Positions 1-11,826 of a stretch of 64,000 nucleotides of DNA are shown here, in pieces. This DNA is from Basidiobolus meristosporus CBS 931.73. Lineage: Eukaryota; Basidiobolomycota; Basidiobolomycetes; Basidiobolales; Basidiobolaceae. A program made the position numbers and the translations under genes. The notes beneath the pieces were generated by a model. The model was not told where the DNA came from, ran no database searches, and was given only the letters and a program-made list of their open reading frames with translations. The stretch lies in NCBI GenBank assembly GCA_002104905.1, contig MCFE01000250.1:50503-114502 (forward strand). Direction: 5' to 3'. How positions within the stretch are numbered: the first letter of the stretch is position 1; every line of letters begins with the position of its first letter.

Positions 1-3000
1 CTATGTAAATGCCAAGTCTTCGATTTCTTCTGCATTTCATCACCACGTCTTGCATTGCCGATGATACCACACAGTCCGCCTTTCCAGCATATTGATCTCC
101 TAATCTGAGACAATGTTTAACGCCAAGGAATAAATTCATGCAAAGTGCAGAGGTCGAGCAACCTGAATAAAAGCCCAGCTTGTCACCCAGGTACGAGCAT
201 CAATCTTGCACTGCATCGCATTCATCATGACCATCTCCAACTCGAATGGCTCCTCCTTTTATGGTGCTAGAAGCGCTAGGAGAGCTACCGTGAAAGAATG
301 TAAGAAGTATTCATTTACTCTCGACTGATCCATCAGTACTGACCACATCACACCAGTCAGTAAATCAGAAATAGCCAACCGAATTCAGAATAGCAACCTC
401 GTTCGTCTAGTGGACGCATATCGCTCATTTGGCCACAAATGCGCCAGCATCGATCCACTGAATATGTGGCATCAGAGGTATGCTCACCATCCATGTGTGA
501 TGAACCCCAGTAGCTAACATCATGAACTTGCAGCCACGACGCGTCCTTGGACCCATCAACCTATGGACTAGATGACCCTCAAGCCGAATACCAACTTGAA
601 GGTAAGATCAGCCACTACTGATCACTGACTGCAATACTCACCAGTGCATTAGGAATTGTGAGTATGAAGGGTCTGTCAAAAGCAACGCTTGCTCAGATCA
701 TCAAGCATCTCGAGAATGTTTACTGTGGCCACATGGCATTTGAGTTTATGCACATCACCGTAAGTCCTCTTGCTATGTGATGATTCAGCTTGACACCCAC
801 TAATGCTGACGTGCAGGATGACTCTTTGCGCAGGTGGTTTGCTAGCCAAGCCGAGACATGTATCGACACCAACTTCTCCAAGGAGGAAAAGTACAAGTTT
901 CTTGAGTTGATGGCCAGGTCGGAGACCTTCGATCATTACATGATGCGTGAGTGTGGCCATCAGAAACAGTTCAGCCTGGAAGGCTCTGAGAGTGCGCTTG
1001 TTGCGCTCCAACAGGTCCTGGAGCACTCCAGTAAGGCAGGAGTGCTGGAGGTGGTGATGTGCCTGACTCACCGTTGTCGTATGCAGATCATGATGGAACT
1101 ACTGGGGGTTCCCAAGGACTCGCTGTTCCGTAAGTTCCAAGGGCTCTCCGAGTTTCCCGACGAAATCCCTTCCCACATCATTGGCGACCTGGTGTATAAC
1201 GCACAGGCCTCCGTAGACCTAAACCTTGGCGGCAAGCACCCACTGCATGTATCCGTAGTCCCCAATCCCTGTCATCTGGAACTCGTGAATCCAGTTGCCC
1301 TTGGCAAAGTCAGAGCCAAGCAGGAGGATTATTTGTCACTGGAGACGGATGACTACAAGGTAGAGGACATGGTGATGAGTGTTCAAATGCACGGCGATGG
1401 GGGCTTCACTGGCCAAGGGGTAGTCACCGAGACATTTGGCTTGACCAATCTCCCTCACTTCACCACCGGAGGCACCGTCCACATTGTGCTCAACAACCAA
1501 GTCAGTGTCACCACCGACTCGGCCAACGGGCGCTCTACCACCTATTCCTCTGACATTGGCAAGATGGTGGAAATACCGGCCATTCATGTGAATGGTGATC
1601 ATCCAGAAATGGCCGCCATTGCCGCCCGAATCGCCGTCAACTACCGCAAAACCTTTGGGAAGGACATCATCATCGACATGATCACGTATCGTCGCCACGG
1701 CCACCACGAGGCAGAGGACCCCTTCTGCGCACAGCCGCTGATGTACAAGGAGATCAAGGCTCATGACAGTGTCATCGACTTGTACACGCAGCACTTGGTC
1801 AGCGAGAAGGCCATTGATTCAGTCGATGTCAAGAACAACATCAAGGCAAGCCACGATGTTCATATCGCGAGCTGCTACCGAAATGCACCAAAATACCAGG
1901 TGCAGCCATCTCATTTGCTAGGAAAATGGCGATCGATGGTCATCCCACTGGAGAGCACTTGCAAAATGGACACCGGAGTGGACCCAAGCATTCTGCGTAG
2001 CATCGGGATCCGGGCAGTCACCGTTGCAAAGGACATCGTGCTGAACGAGAAAATGCAAAAGCTGAACATCGACACAAGAATGGAGCAGATGAAAGAAGGA
2101 AAGAAGATCGGGTATGCCTCAGCGGAGGCCATGGCGATCGGATCTCTCCTACTTGAGGGTCACCATGCTCGCATTTGTGGCCAGGATGTGGCCCGCGGCG
2201 TATTCATACCCAGACACGCCATGATAAACTGCCAGCAAACCAACACCAAGTACACCCCCCTGAACAACCTATCCTCGACCCAAGGGAAGCTTGAACTGGT
2301 GGATAGCCCGCTTGGTGAGCTAGCAGTGATGAGCTACGAGTATGGCATGTCCTTGGAGACTCCAAACCGGCTGAACATGTGGGAAGCTCAGCTCGGCGAC
2401 TTCTTCAACTCAGCACAGGAGGTGATTGACAGCTTCATCTCTGGAGGGGAAGAGAAATGGCTGCGCCAGTCGGGCCTAGTACTGGTGCTTCCTCATGGGT
2501 ACGAAGGTGCAGGCCCTGAGCACACCTCATGCCGTATCGAGCGCTTTCTCCAGCTGTCCAGCGATCGGTTCAATGTGACCGATCCAAATGTCAGCAATAA
2601 TGTCAACTGGCATGTGGTGAATTGCTCGACTCCTGCCCAATACTTCCATGTGCTACGCCGCCAGATGAAGCGAAACTATCGCAAGCCGCTGATTGTTGTT
2701 GGCCCTAAAAGGCTCACGCGCATTCTCAAGGCAGTCTCGGATCTGGATGACTTCGCACCGGGAACCTCATTCCAGCCGGTGATTTCTGATATGGAAGCCA
2801 ACAGGCTATCAGTTCGACGAGTGATCTTCGTCTCTGGTAAGCTGTACTATGAGCTGCTAGAGGAACGGGCCAAGAAAGAAATGGTGGATCAAGTGGCGCT
2901 AATCAGGGTGGAGGAATACTCCCCGTTCCCCAAGGAAGACTTGGAAGCGGAGATATCCAAGTATCCATCAGCATCTGAATTTGTGTGGTGCCAAGAGGAG

Positions 3001-3204
3001 ACACAAAACGGCGGAGCGTGGTACTTCATGGAATCGAGGCTCAATCAGCTACTACCCAGCCAACACAAGCTCAAATACGTTGGGAGATCCACTTGTGCTG
3101 CCCCAGCCAACGGCATTTACGTGAAGCACCTTACCGAGCAGAAGCAGATCTATGAAGAGGCATTAACCCTCTCATCAGCACAACATAGTCTCTTACCTCA
3201 CTAA
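1..3204 (+). repeat. Left arm of a 3.2-kb inverted duplication
   Basis: This arm is the reverse complement of 42101-45310. Upstream region, introns and nearly all coding sequence match, with only scattered differences (a few amino acids over 900). Homology is visible within about 10 bases of the window start, so the arm may begin just outside it. Identity falls in the last 50 bases around the stop codon, and the flanks beyond are unrelated. The arms are about 39 kb apart. Confidence 0.93.
227..3204 (+). CDS. DHTKD1: 2-oxoadipate dehydrogenase E1 (DHTKD1-like), intact copy
   Basis: This is a thiamine-diphosphate-dependent 2-oxoacid dehydrogenase E1, in known relatives the mitochondrial 2-oxoadipate decarboxylase of lysine/tryptophan breakdown, working with E2 and E3. 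Exons are 227-299, 357-477, 534-601, 653-759 and 817-3204, giving 918 aa; human DHTKD1 is 919. It lacks the N-terminal E1o segment of 2-oxoglutarate dehydrogenase. Motifs FRKFQGLSEFP and SVDLNLGGKHPLHV follow DHTKD1 rather than OGDH. Cofactor motif GDGGFTGQG, NNQ, GQDVARG and LPHGYEGAGPEHTSCR are present. Two positions are unusual: HRCRMQ where the family has HRGRLN, and GHHE where it has GHNE. Both are shared with the second copy. Start chosen as the first ATG of a short basic, Ser/Arg-rich leader compatible with mitochondrial import. Splice sites were read by eye. Confidence 0.9.
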
Positions 3205-4209
3205 GCCTGATTAGTGATTGCATACGTTAGTATACATACATGCATTTATTTATTGATTGATTTATCAGATCAGGATATGCAGTGGAGTATTATCATGGTT
3301 AGAAACAGAATATTCATAATGTAAAAATCCACGTACAATACAAGTAAAAAGTAGCATCCAACCCGAGAAAAGACGAGTATAGTATGTATACGAAAGTGAC
3401 AGTGCTGACGCATTGGTAATGATTACTCAAAAACTTGGTGATTTTTTAAACGCCTGTGACTGGTGATAATAACAGTCAGGTTCAAATAGGACAATGATAG
3501 GAATATTAGCACTCAGCAATACAGTACCAAAATATAACATTTCTACTTATAAGTCCGCAGCACAGACATAACGCAAGGAAGCCAAACAAACTCAGCACTC
3601 AGCCAATATACAACCAACTTGAGTGAGCGTTATTATACAGAGGCCTCGGCTAAATTTTCTAGTGTATAATGCGTAATCCTGGCAATCATTAATTAAGGCT
3701 TTATTGTGGTTTTTCGTTCCAAAGCGGATTCCGCCACGTTAATATCGTGCAAAATTAGTTCAGTCCACTGGTTGCCAGCATATTCTACCACTTCCAACGC
3801 CTCAATGATGTACAGTCATGTTTGAGAATGTGCAATACCGATCCAATCCCCTGATGCTATCTGCTACTATTTTGATCAAAGAGCCAATCTGTACTGTTCG
3901 TCGGCATTAGTGGCCACGTTTTTACCATTAACCCGCTCCGCTACTTGACGTGTTATACCAGGCCTGCCAACGAGTACCATCAATACCCATTATGCAATAG
4001 CCGAGAGTGGTTTTTGTATCCGACCAACCAATTTGCCTTGTTTTTTCGAAATTTCTTTGTCCCCATTCAACGTGAGTGATCTGAATGATACCATTTATAT
4101 CCATTGACCTTCTCCCATACTATTTGTAATGTTAGCCAAGCGAAGATTACTTCCCGAACACTCGACTTATAAAAGGGCACTCCCCCCCCCTCATCCCTTT
4201 AGGACAAAC
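3205..4209. other. Intergenic, no gene recognised
   Basis: AT-rich sequence between the OADH copy and the F-box gene. A C-rich run followed by a pyrimidine tract lies near 4180-4200, just before the next gene, and is probably promoter. I see no other coding or structural signal. Confidence 0.5.
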
Positions 4210-4796
4210 ATGGATACGAATACAACTGATCATTTCGACGCACTCTCCCCCGAACTGACCATATGGCAATCTTCAGCTATTTGCTAGACCACGATCTATG
4301 CAGGTGCTCTGTGGTCTCGCGGAAATGGAGGACAATCAGCAACAACGAATCCCTATGGCGTAGCCTTTGCAAGGAATCCTGGGAAGGGAAGAAAGGGTGG
4401 TCAGGCCTTGCCAATCTATCGGTCGACCAAGTCGCCTCTGCTCTCGTCACCAAAAACGCTTTGTCTGCCGCCAAACTGCCACTCAATGACCACGTGAGCT
4501 GGAAGCTCTGGCTTCAACTCTCACACAAGGATAGTCAGAGGACTTGTATAACTGTGGATGAAATGTGTGGTGATTGGATTCTTCACATCGGGATCAATCA
4601 GAAATGTGACCCAATTCCCACACGATTCGAATCCGACTTCTCATTTTCATCCGAGAACACCGGTGTGTTGAAATGGGAAATGGTGGGCAATGCAATCAAG
4701 CTGCCAGACTTCCCTCCTCTGCAGGTAGCAAGAACCGCCGATTGGGGCTGGAGGCTTTATTGTCCATATTTCGCATTTTATAAAGCAGAGGCATAG
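4210..4796 (+). CDS. F-box protein, reading frame broken inside the F-box
   Basis: This looks like a substrate adaptor of SCF ubiquitin ligases. An ATG at 4210 opens a frame reading DALSPELTIW. The rest of the F-box (IFSYLLDHDLCRCSVVSRKW, then NNESLWRSLC) continues in another frame from about 4263 to the stop at 4796. One base added near 4258-4266 would join them into one F-box protein of roughly 195 aa. No GT-AG intron fits. An alternative start at 4263 would give 177 aa with a decapitated F-box. The C-terminal part matches no domain I recognise. The break may be a real mutation or an assembly indel. Confidence 0.72.
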
Positions 4797-6248
4797 AGTT
4801 TTCTGCACATATGTGTTACCTTTATAGAGACTGTATATAGTAAAGCATTTGAGTCAATGAGACAACCTACAGTTTTTTTATAGAAATTAGGATCAGAATA
4901 CACTGTGGAAAGGCATGTTGAGCTATTTTACAAATAAACAACTAAGCGCCAAGCAAGTGTGTTCAATGATCGCATACTTTGTGGCCTGCTTGAAAATTTA
5001 TCTCGGCTGGTAATTTGTTTTATGATTTGTTAAATCTCCCTGGTTTGAGGATCTGAACATTGAATTGATGCAAGCCTTGAAAATATCGAATACACCCATC
5101 ACTCTGTATGTTTCTTTTCACAACCTACCACAAAATATGTTGTGTATTATTTCTACCCCAAGCAGAACTCTCGGATAGACACCATCAGAATACCATATGA
5201 AATTCTGCAGAAATTGTAAATTCCTCAAAGATGAGGATTATGGACTGTATTCAAGCATAACACCACATGCCAAGTATGAAGCCAAGCTATGAGCAATACA
5301 AAAGTTATGAGTGTATTTGGGGTGGAAGACCATCGTAAGACCGTATTGAAAAGGAATGAATGCGGTCCAGAAATCCAGCTTTGAAATTTCCGATGGGCTA
5401 CTGGGCGAGTTCACGCTACCTTTTATGCAATAAATCAACAAGGGAAAAATATAGTTCCTCCTAGTTTTCATCAAACCACTACCTAACTTCCAAAAATACT
5501 CCTTCAGATCAAGATTTTAAACTTGGAATTCACAGTCCTGAAGTCAGGCAACTGATTGCATTGAACTTCTCTTCACAATCTTTGGATTACTGGTTACAAA
5601 TTTTCATAGGAGCATTGTAGTAGCAAACATTGAGCCAACTTAGAATTGAACCAGGGGTCATCTGATCTCTAAGCAAACAGTACCAGCTACCGTGCCCTCT
5701 GTGCCTATACAACCTGGAAAACTCTCCCAGACTTGGAATTCAGCGTTGGGATTATACATTCCTTTTGGCAATCATTCTTCCAATCCCCGCACCCAAACAT
5801 TTACAGATGCACTTCGCATTGACCCACGGTTACCCAATCACTTGAAAGATAGAAGATGACCCACTTTCAGCAATTCACCCAAATTTGGATGGTATTCTGA
5901 AGCCATCTGGCGAATAGTAGCGATCGAACGGCACTGAGTGTCAATCACCCTACACATCATGCAGGTACATTGACGAGCTTATGGAACATAGAGAAAGTGA
6001 TTTCGTTGAAAGTGCACCGAAATTCTGCAAAAGGTGGACCTGACTGGCATTGAAGACCGTGACTATCCAAGTGGTTGGAAGGGAAATCAGGATAGATGCC
6101 TAATTGGGCTCGATTCATCTACTCGGATCTTTCATGGTTGACCGAGTATGACTGCACAAGGGATGTGGATATATTTCACGTGTGATTTGGCTAATACATG
6201 TTGTCGGACCAGGTCAAGTTGTCCTGGGCGTACGACGAATTATCAGGA
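4797..6248. other. Intergenic, no gene recognised
   Basis: About 1.45 kb between convergent genes. Only short ORFs without recognisable similarity are present. I see no tRNA-like, repeat or transposon signal. Confidence 0.45.
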
Positions 6249-7922
6249 TTACAAATACGCAGCTTGAGGATGGCTCTGTTGAATCTGGGACCTGAGGATG
6301 CGTCTAAGGATTTTACCATGGGTGTTCCGAGGGATATGATCCACAAAAATCACCCCCGCCCGAAGCCTCTTGAAGTCAGTCACTCTGTCCGCCACCTGGT
6401 CCACGATCTGCTCCGCAAGCCCCTCCGAAGCAAGGTGAGGATCGCTCAACACCACGCACCCACAAGGCAAATCGGTCTGCTCCCTCTCAGAGGAGAAACC
6501 GATCACCGCCGCCTCGGATACCGCTGGATGAAGGAGAAGATGCCCCTCAAGCTCGGCCGGAATCACCACGTTGTTTTTGTACTTGATCACCTCCTTGATG
6601 CGGTCGACGATGTGCAACGAGTTGCTCTCGTCTACGTAGCCAATATCTCCCGAATGAAAGAACCCAGAGGAGTCAAAGGCGTCCTGAGCCCCGACGGGGC
6701 TTTTGAAGTAGCCTTTCATCATGCTTGGCCCCCGCGCGCAGATCTCACCCCTCTGACCAGAGCCCAAGGCTTGGCCATCCTCGTCCACGATTTTGATCTC
6801 GTAGTTAGGCATCAGGTATCCGGTGGATTCCTCGGCAGCCGCCGAGGGAGTGGTGAAAACTATCCCCCCGCAGCATTCGGTCATGCCGTACAGGGACCCG
6901 ATGACCATGTTGTACTTCTCTTGCACCAAGTCACACACCTTACGTGACAATGGACTACCGAAGTAGAAGCCCCGCTTCATGCAGCTGAGGTCATACTTGG
7001 CCACCAATGGGCTTTTCGAGAGTAGACTGATGACGTACGGGGCGACGGTGATGTTCGCAATCCGGTATTTCTCCACCGCCTCCAGGAAAAGTTCGAAGGA
7101 GTACCTTTGCGGCAAAAGAATGAAGAGGCTACCTCCCAGGAGAGTGGAAAGCACCATGGAAAACCCTGAGATGTAGCACATGGGAGAGGTGTTCAAGGCC
7201 GTCCCCCTGAGAGTGTCGCTGTATTTTCTGGCCATCGCACCGAATTGTGTCAAGTGAGCGACGATATTTCGGTGGGTCAACAGGATGCCCTTGGGTGTAG
7301 CAGTGGTCCCGGATGAGTACATCAACAGGGCGGGACTATCCGCGTACTCCTCGGGGTCCAAGGTCCAATCAAGCACCCCGGAGCTGTACGCCAGCGCAGT
7401 CCAGACGTAGTCCGGGGAATCCTCGCTGTCCAACACGAAAATCCGTGTGTCCTGGAGATTGGCCAGCCTGGCCGCCTCCTTGACCGTTTCGAATACTGCC
7501 ACGCTGGAAATGATGATCCCAGGCATGGAATCAGAGAGTTGGGAAGCCATCTCCTGTGCTTTGTATTCCGCGTTAACTGGCATACATGTCCCACCTAGAG
7601 AAGGCCGTTAGAATGCAGAAGAGACAACGGCAGAAGTTCTTCCAAACATACCGGTTGCAATAGTACCAAATACCACTGAACTGTAATCCAGGTGGTTGTC
7701 GGACACCAGAGCCAGGAGACACCCCTTTCCAAAGCCATGACCTTCCCTCAGACCCTTGGCGATTCGCTTTGAGCCATCCTTCACTTGGGCCAAGCATCTA
7801 GTCTCTTGTGTGAGATGGTCCAAGAATATGGGAGCGGTCTCATCATAGCGGCCAGAAGTGGCGAATGTGTAAAGATCAAGGTTCGGGATATCCACACGCG
7901 GGTATGGTGAAGAGAAAATCAT
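6249..7922 (-). CDS. 4-coumarate-CoA ligase-like acyl-CoA synthetase
   Basis: Adenylate-forming enzyme (ANL superfamily) that activates an aryl or acyl acid with ATP and joins it to CoA. Exon 1 is 7922-7652, intron 7651-7595 (57 bp), exon 2 is 7594-6249, giving 538 aa, the normal 4CL length. Motifs in order: A3 loop SSGTTATPKG, LYGMTE, GEICARGPSMMKGY, HSGDIGYVDE, IVDRIKEVIKYK and C-terminal PRNTHGKILRR with the catalytic lysine. The C-terminus AYL is not a standard peroxisomal PTS1. The exact substrate cannot be read from sequence; fungal members include fatty-acyl and aryl-CoA ligases. Confidence 0.92.
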
Positions 7923-10081
7923 CTAGGGGTGGGCAACAGGCATAGTCAAACACCAATATATACCCCGCCCAGGGTTACAAAGGCCAACTCCAGTAGCACA
8001 ACCAACCTCGACACCATTGGCTTCTTTACCTGCAAACTTAACACTGTGTCTCCAACGAAGGAGTTGCAACTTTGGTCACCCATCAAAGAGAAACCTAGCC
8101 AAACAAATCACCAATCAACCTGGCGCATATACCATGCTTATGCACGGAATGACGATCCGCGCACTTTTTTGTCAGTGGTGGAGAGAACGATCAACATCAT
8201 AGAACTGGTATCGTGGGATGTAAATTGGGACAAATCCTTGGGATCATATACGGCAGCCTTAACCAACCTATCGGGTTCGCATCTGATGGTCAAAACGTGG
8301 ACCATCAGGTGAAGTCACGTGCCGATACTCGCACCTTCTCAACAGAGTTGAACTTGGTGTGCCTAGATCGAACGTAGGCCAGCTACTGGATGAACCGATG
8401 GATGCGGAAATTTCTACACCACATCAGGCAAGATGGCGAGTGTATGAGAGTATTGGCTGTCCTTCGTTGAAATCCCCTTCTATCAGAGGGAAGAGCATGA
8501 GAAACACTGGTGTCACCCGTATTGGTAGCCCATTCCTTCCACAGAATGCATGGACCAACCATTGGGATTCCGGTTAGCGCGAGTTTAGAGTCGAGTGCTC
8601 GTACAACGCAACATCCAATCAGTGGTCGTGCCTGCTCGTCAGCAATGGCTTGGATTCATCAAGAGAAAAAAAGCCATTCCAAAGCATCGGTGATTCGTAT
8701 TCCATCGATAGACGAGAATTCGAGCAGGGTTCTGGATGCGGCAGAGGGAATCTTGGGAGGCATGTGGGCGGATTCTGTTGAGTGGCCAGAGATAGCAAGT
8801 CATATCACTATCTACATCTCACCGACACGGTGCGGAACGAGACATAAAGGGAATCATAAACACAAATCCATCGTTCATTTAGCCGAGCTCCATGGCGGAA
8901 AATTAAGGTAATAAGCTCATCTAATCAAGCGAGGGGTTGAGTAGATATGCTCTTTTCATCCATGGAGGCTGCAACAGAGTGACTAGTGATCTCTGACCTC
9001 CTCTGCTGAATCGAATTGGGGAATCGAACATGCCACAGTCGTTGGGGACGATGGTGACAAATGAAAAGAAGCCCATTTAGCAATCGGTATTCTATGAATG
9101 TTTCACGGAAATCATAGGAGGGATCGATCGCAGCATCCGGATTCTGCTTGATTGATATCAGGGAATTCCTACAAATATGATCGGATGAGGCTTGAGTGAT
9201 CCCCACGAAAGGGAAAAATCAACAATGAGCATGCTGCCACACCGAGACGACGTGGCTTTCTGAATCACCGGTCCTGGCCACCATTGGTGCGATTCTTATC
9301 CAACCAAGCGCCACGGTGAGGTCGAGGAAAATTCGATGAAGGGCCAAGATATGTTAATATCAAGATCAATCATATTCCAAGATGCTCACTGAAACCAAGC
9401 GAATCCTCCGGTGTGGATGGACCATTTCCAGCCGAACCTGCCATGGATTTTCCCATCACAAATTGTGTCGCAATGGCCTGCGATATGTTATGTTTTAGGT
9501 TGCAAACTCTCAGCAAGCCACATCATTGGATTGGTTTGTGACCGATTTATCCGCCAGCAATGGGTATAAAGTTCCAGCACTTGTCACACATCCTGACAAT
9601 TTCCCAACCTCAGCTGTCTTCTCCAAATCAAATCAATGGCTCTACAACGCAAGGAATCCATTCTGTCCCCCACCTACCAATCGTCGGTACAAAAGCTGGA
9701 GTTGGATCGACCTGTCCCTGAGATCGTCCTCAAGAGACGAAACGCAATTGTGGAGTCTTTGTTTCATCCTGCAAAGACTTACCAGACTCCTATCGTCAGC
9801 TCTCGTTAAGCCACCTCGCTGCTTCTGTAGATAAACCAGCCCAGCCATGACTGCCCCCAAGCCAGCCTTGTAGAAATCTTTGTCCTTTATTGGCGTACAA
9901 ATCATCCTTAGAATGTAGCCCTGTCGAGCGTGACCTCCATTAGAAATTGCGATATAGAGCATCCAAGTTTATTGTAGATACCACTCCACTCTCGTAGCAG
10001 ACTGACGAGTCCGAAAATTTCAACATTGAATAAAAAACCACTTGATGCCTAATTGATGTACTGCAACACCGATGGTCTGGT
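7923..10081. other. Long intergenic region, no gene recognised
   Basis: About 2.2 kb between the 4CL-like gene (which starts leftward at 7922) and the 3' end of the HTD2-like gene. Several ORFs of 60-133 codons occur on both strands (for example 8510-8911 + and 9642-9962 -), but none shows a family motif and they overlap each other. It may hold the 4CL promoter, an unrecognised non-conserved gene or a decayed one. Confidence 0.4.
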
Positions 10082-11208
10082 CTATTCAATGGTCTCGATT
10101 TCAGTGGTGCCTTTCATGGTTATATGACCGTTCTGGTTGATTGCCCAGAGTTCGTACGATCCACTGGAGATAGATTTCTTGCCACAGATCTGGAATGGCT
10201 CTTGAACATACATCGGGAGTAAGGCTCTATATGAGAATGACTTGATACGCTGGTTAGAGGGAAGGTTGGCAGCCAATAGCTCCAGCAGCAGCGTGGTTGT
10301 AAGTGGGCCTTGTACCAAGCAAGCTGCATATAAATCGAGATCAGCAAACAATACTAGGGGCGCCTAATTTTGGTATCAAAAGGTACCTGGGTACTTCTCG
10401 ACTTGGGTGGTGTAGCTATGATCGTAATGAATAAGATGCGGATTATATGTTAATGCTGAGTATCTGAACAACATGAGTGAGGTTGGGTGAATGGTCATGG
10501 AAAAATCTGGAGTTTTGCGAGCTGTACGAGAATAAATCAGTACTCAAAGACATCTACTCAGGCTACGCTTCAACTACCAACCTTTCACTCCTCGTATTTC
10601 CTTGGTGCTGTGCTCAGGAATCCTCATATAGGCTAAACACCTAGTGTCTCTGACTGAGAACCCAGAGTCGTTGGTTATGTTTTTTTCCAAGGTAACTAAT
10701 ACAGTCTCTCCCTGACTCCCAGTAAGTACGCTGATATCCTGGCATTTGGTCACCATGGTGACCTTTGCCCAACTGTTATGGGGTTGGAATTGTCAAACTG
10801 TAAGATGCCAGAAGCCCACATTCGGCGTTCAAAAGGCTTCGGCGGGCGGTAGCAAGCTTCATAGCCATCAGTAGACAATTCTTCATCCCGATATCTAGGT
10901 GGGAAAAAAGCCAAATGCCAGTTTGGAGGTAATGGAGAGCCGACTTCAGGTAATTCAGCCGATTTTCTGTTTAGAACGAGAGCCATCAATTGGCAAACAG
11001 ATGCAGTAACAACATCGTTCTCTACGTTTACTTGAGAAAGTGAGGCGTCTTTCCATTTGTAAAAATCACTAGACTGAGTTGCCTCCTGACTCGAGTGTCT
11101 ACTAGAGACCCTTTGAACTAAGGAGTATCCTGCGTTAAAAAGTCGGGCTGACCTTGCTTTGCTGGAGAACGGAGTCTTTCGTAATAGCTGATACATGGAA
11201 ATGACCAA
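10082..11208 (-). CDS. HTD2: Mitochondrial 3-hydroxyacyl-thioester dehydratase (HTD2-like), one-base frame break
   Basis: Hot-dog/MaoC-like dehydratase, in yeast the 3-hydroxyacyl-ACP dehydratase of mitochondrial fatty acid synthesis. Exon 1 is 11208-10582, exon 2 is 10521-10387, exon 3 is 10323-10082. It begins with an Arg/Ser-rich presequence-like stretch. Family signatures are WHLAFFPPRY, RRMWASGILQF, FRYSALTYNPHLIHYDHSY and the hydratase segment LVQGPLTTTLLLELL. Exon 1 changes frame at the short run at 10764-10766 after ITVGQ. One extra base there restores VTMVTKCQD and a total of 334 aa. It shares a 160-bp divergent promoter with COA4. Confidence 0.85.
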
Positions 11209-11368
11209 GTGATATCGATCATCCTACATGTGCTTGTAAATTTCCAAAACCGTTCATTTCTCGAAATGTGATTTGGGTGGCACCATCTGGAATCCGGTGA
11301 ATCTTATAAATCAATCAATCTTTCAATGTTATCGTCCTTACAGTGAACAAACATTGTTGGAATACACC
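11209..11368. promoter_or_regulatory. Bidirectional promoter between HTD2-like and COA4
   Basis: Only about 160 bp separate the start codons of two divergent mitochondrial protein genes. No motif can be assigned with confidence. Shared regulation is an inference from spacing. Confidence 0.5.
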
Positions 11369-11602
11369 ATGAGCTCGGAGCCGACTGCCAACGCTAAGCT
11401 TGATAACAATACCAAGGTGGAAGAACAAGTGGAGGAGGAAGAGGAAGAGGAAGACGAGTATGAGCTGAGAATAAAGCGAACTGGCTGCTATGAAGAGAAT
11501 GAGGCCCTTCAACTCTGCTTCTACGACACCAAGGACTGGAGAAAATGCAAAGACGAAATGGAGAAATTCAGAGAGTGCTGGAAGAAGCATCAACAGCAAT
11601 AA
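11369..11602 (+). CDS. COA4: COA4-like twin CX9C protein
   Basis: Small intermembrane-space protein of 77 aa, in relatives a cytochrome c oxidase assembly factor (CHCHD8/COA4) imported through the Mia40 disulfide relay. An acidic run precedes the core EYELRIKRTGCYEENEALQL. The twin CX9C pairs are CYEENEALQLC and CKDEMEKFREC, both with nine residues between cysteines. DW-R-KC between them matches the COA4 signature. The start MSSEP was chosen because an upstream in-frame ATG at 11273 lies in the promoter and would add a non-conserved tail. Confidence 0.88.
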   Translation: MSSEPTANAKLDNNTKVEEQVEEEEEEEDEYELRIKRTGCYEENEALQLCFYDTKDWRKCKDEMEKFRECWKKHQQQ

Positions 11603-11826
11603 AGAGCAATTCTTGTGGTGGCCTTACTTATCTCTATCTTTTCCGGACCAGAAAAATGCCTTGATAGTGCATAGCCATACTGTACTGCCATTTATCTCTA
11701 CTACGTCAATGAATAATTGGAGTTTGATAAATTTGCTCCCAGTACGAGGATAAATGCACGTGATTTGAATCCATTCAAAACATCAAGTGTAATTGTATTT
11801 CACTGTATATCGAGTTATCTACAACC

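Noticed and set aside
227-3204. Calling the duplicated enzyme 2-oxoglutarate dehydrogenase E1 (KGD1/OGDH)
   Set aside because: Length 918 aa, absence of the N-terminal E1o segment and several motifs fit DHTKD1 (2-oxoadipate E1) clearly better.
3470-3500. tRNA-like GGTTCAAAT box
   Set aside because: No matching acceptor or anticodon stem around it.
6198-6947. 249-codon plus-strand ORF
   Set aside because: It is antisense to the conserved C-terminal half of the 4CL-like gene and has no motif of its own; similar antisense shadows lie over OADH, CYT1 (37293-38153) and USP.
8510-8911. 133-codon ORF as a gene
   Set aside because: No recognisable motif, overlaps other ORFs, no splice or family support.
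9642-9962. 106-codon minus-strand ORF as a gene
   Set aside because: A weak hydrophobic stretch only; an opposite ORF of similar length overlaps it; no family recognised.
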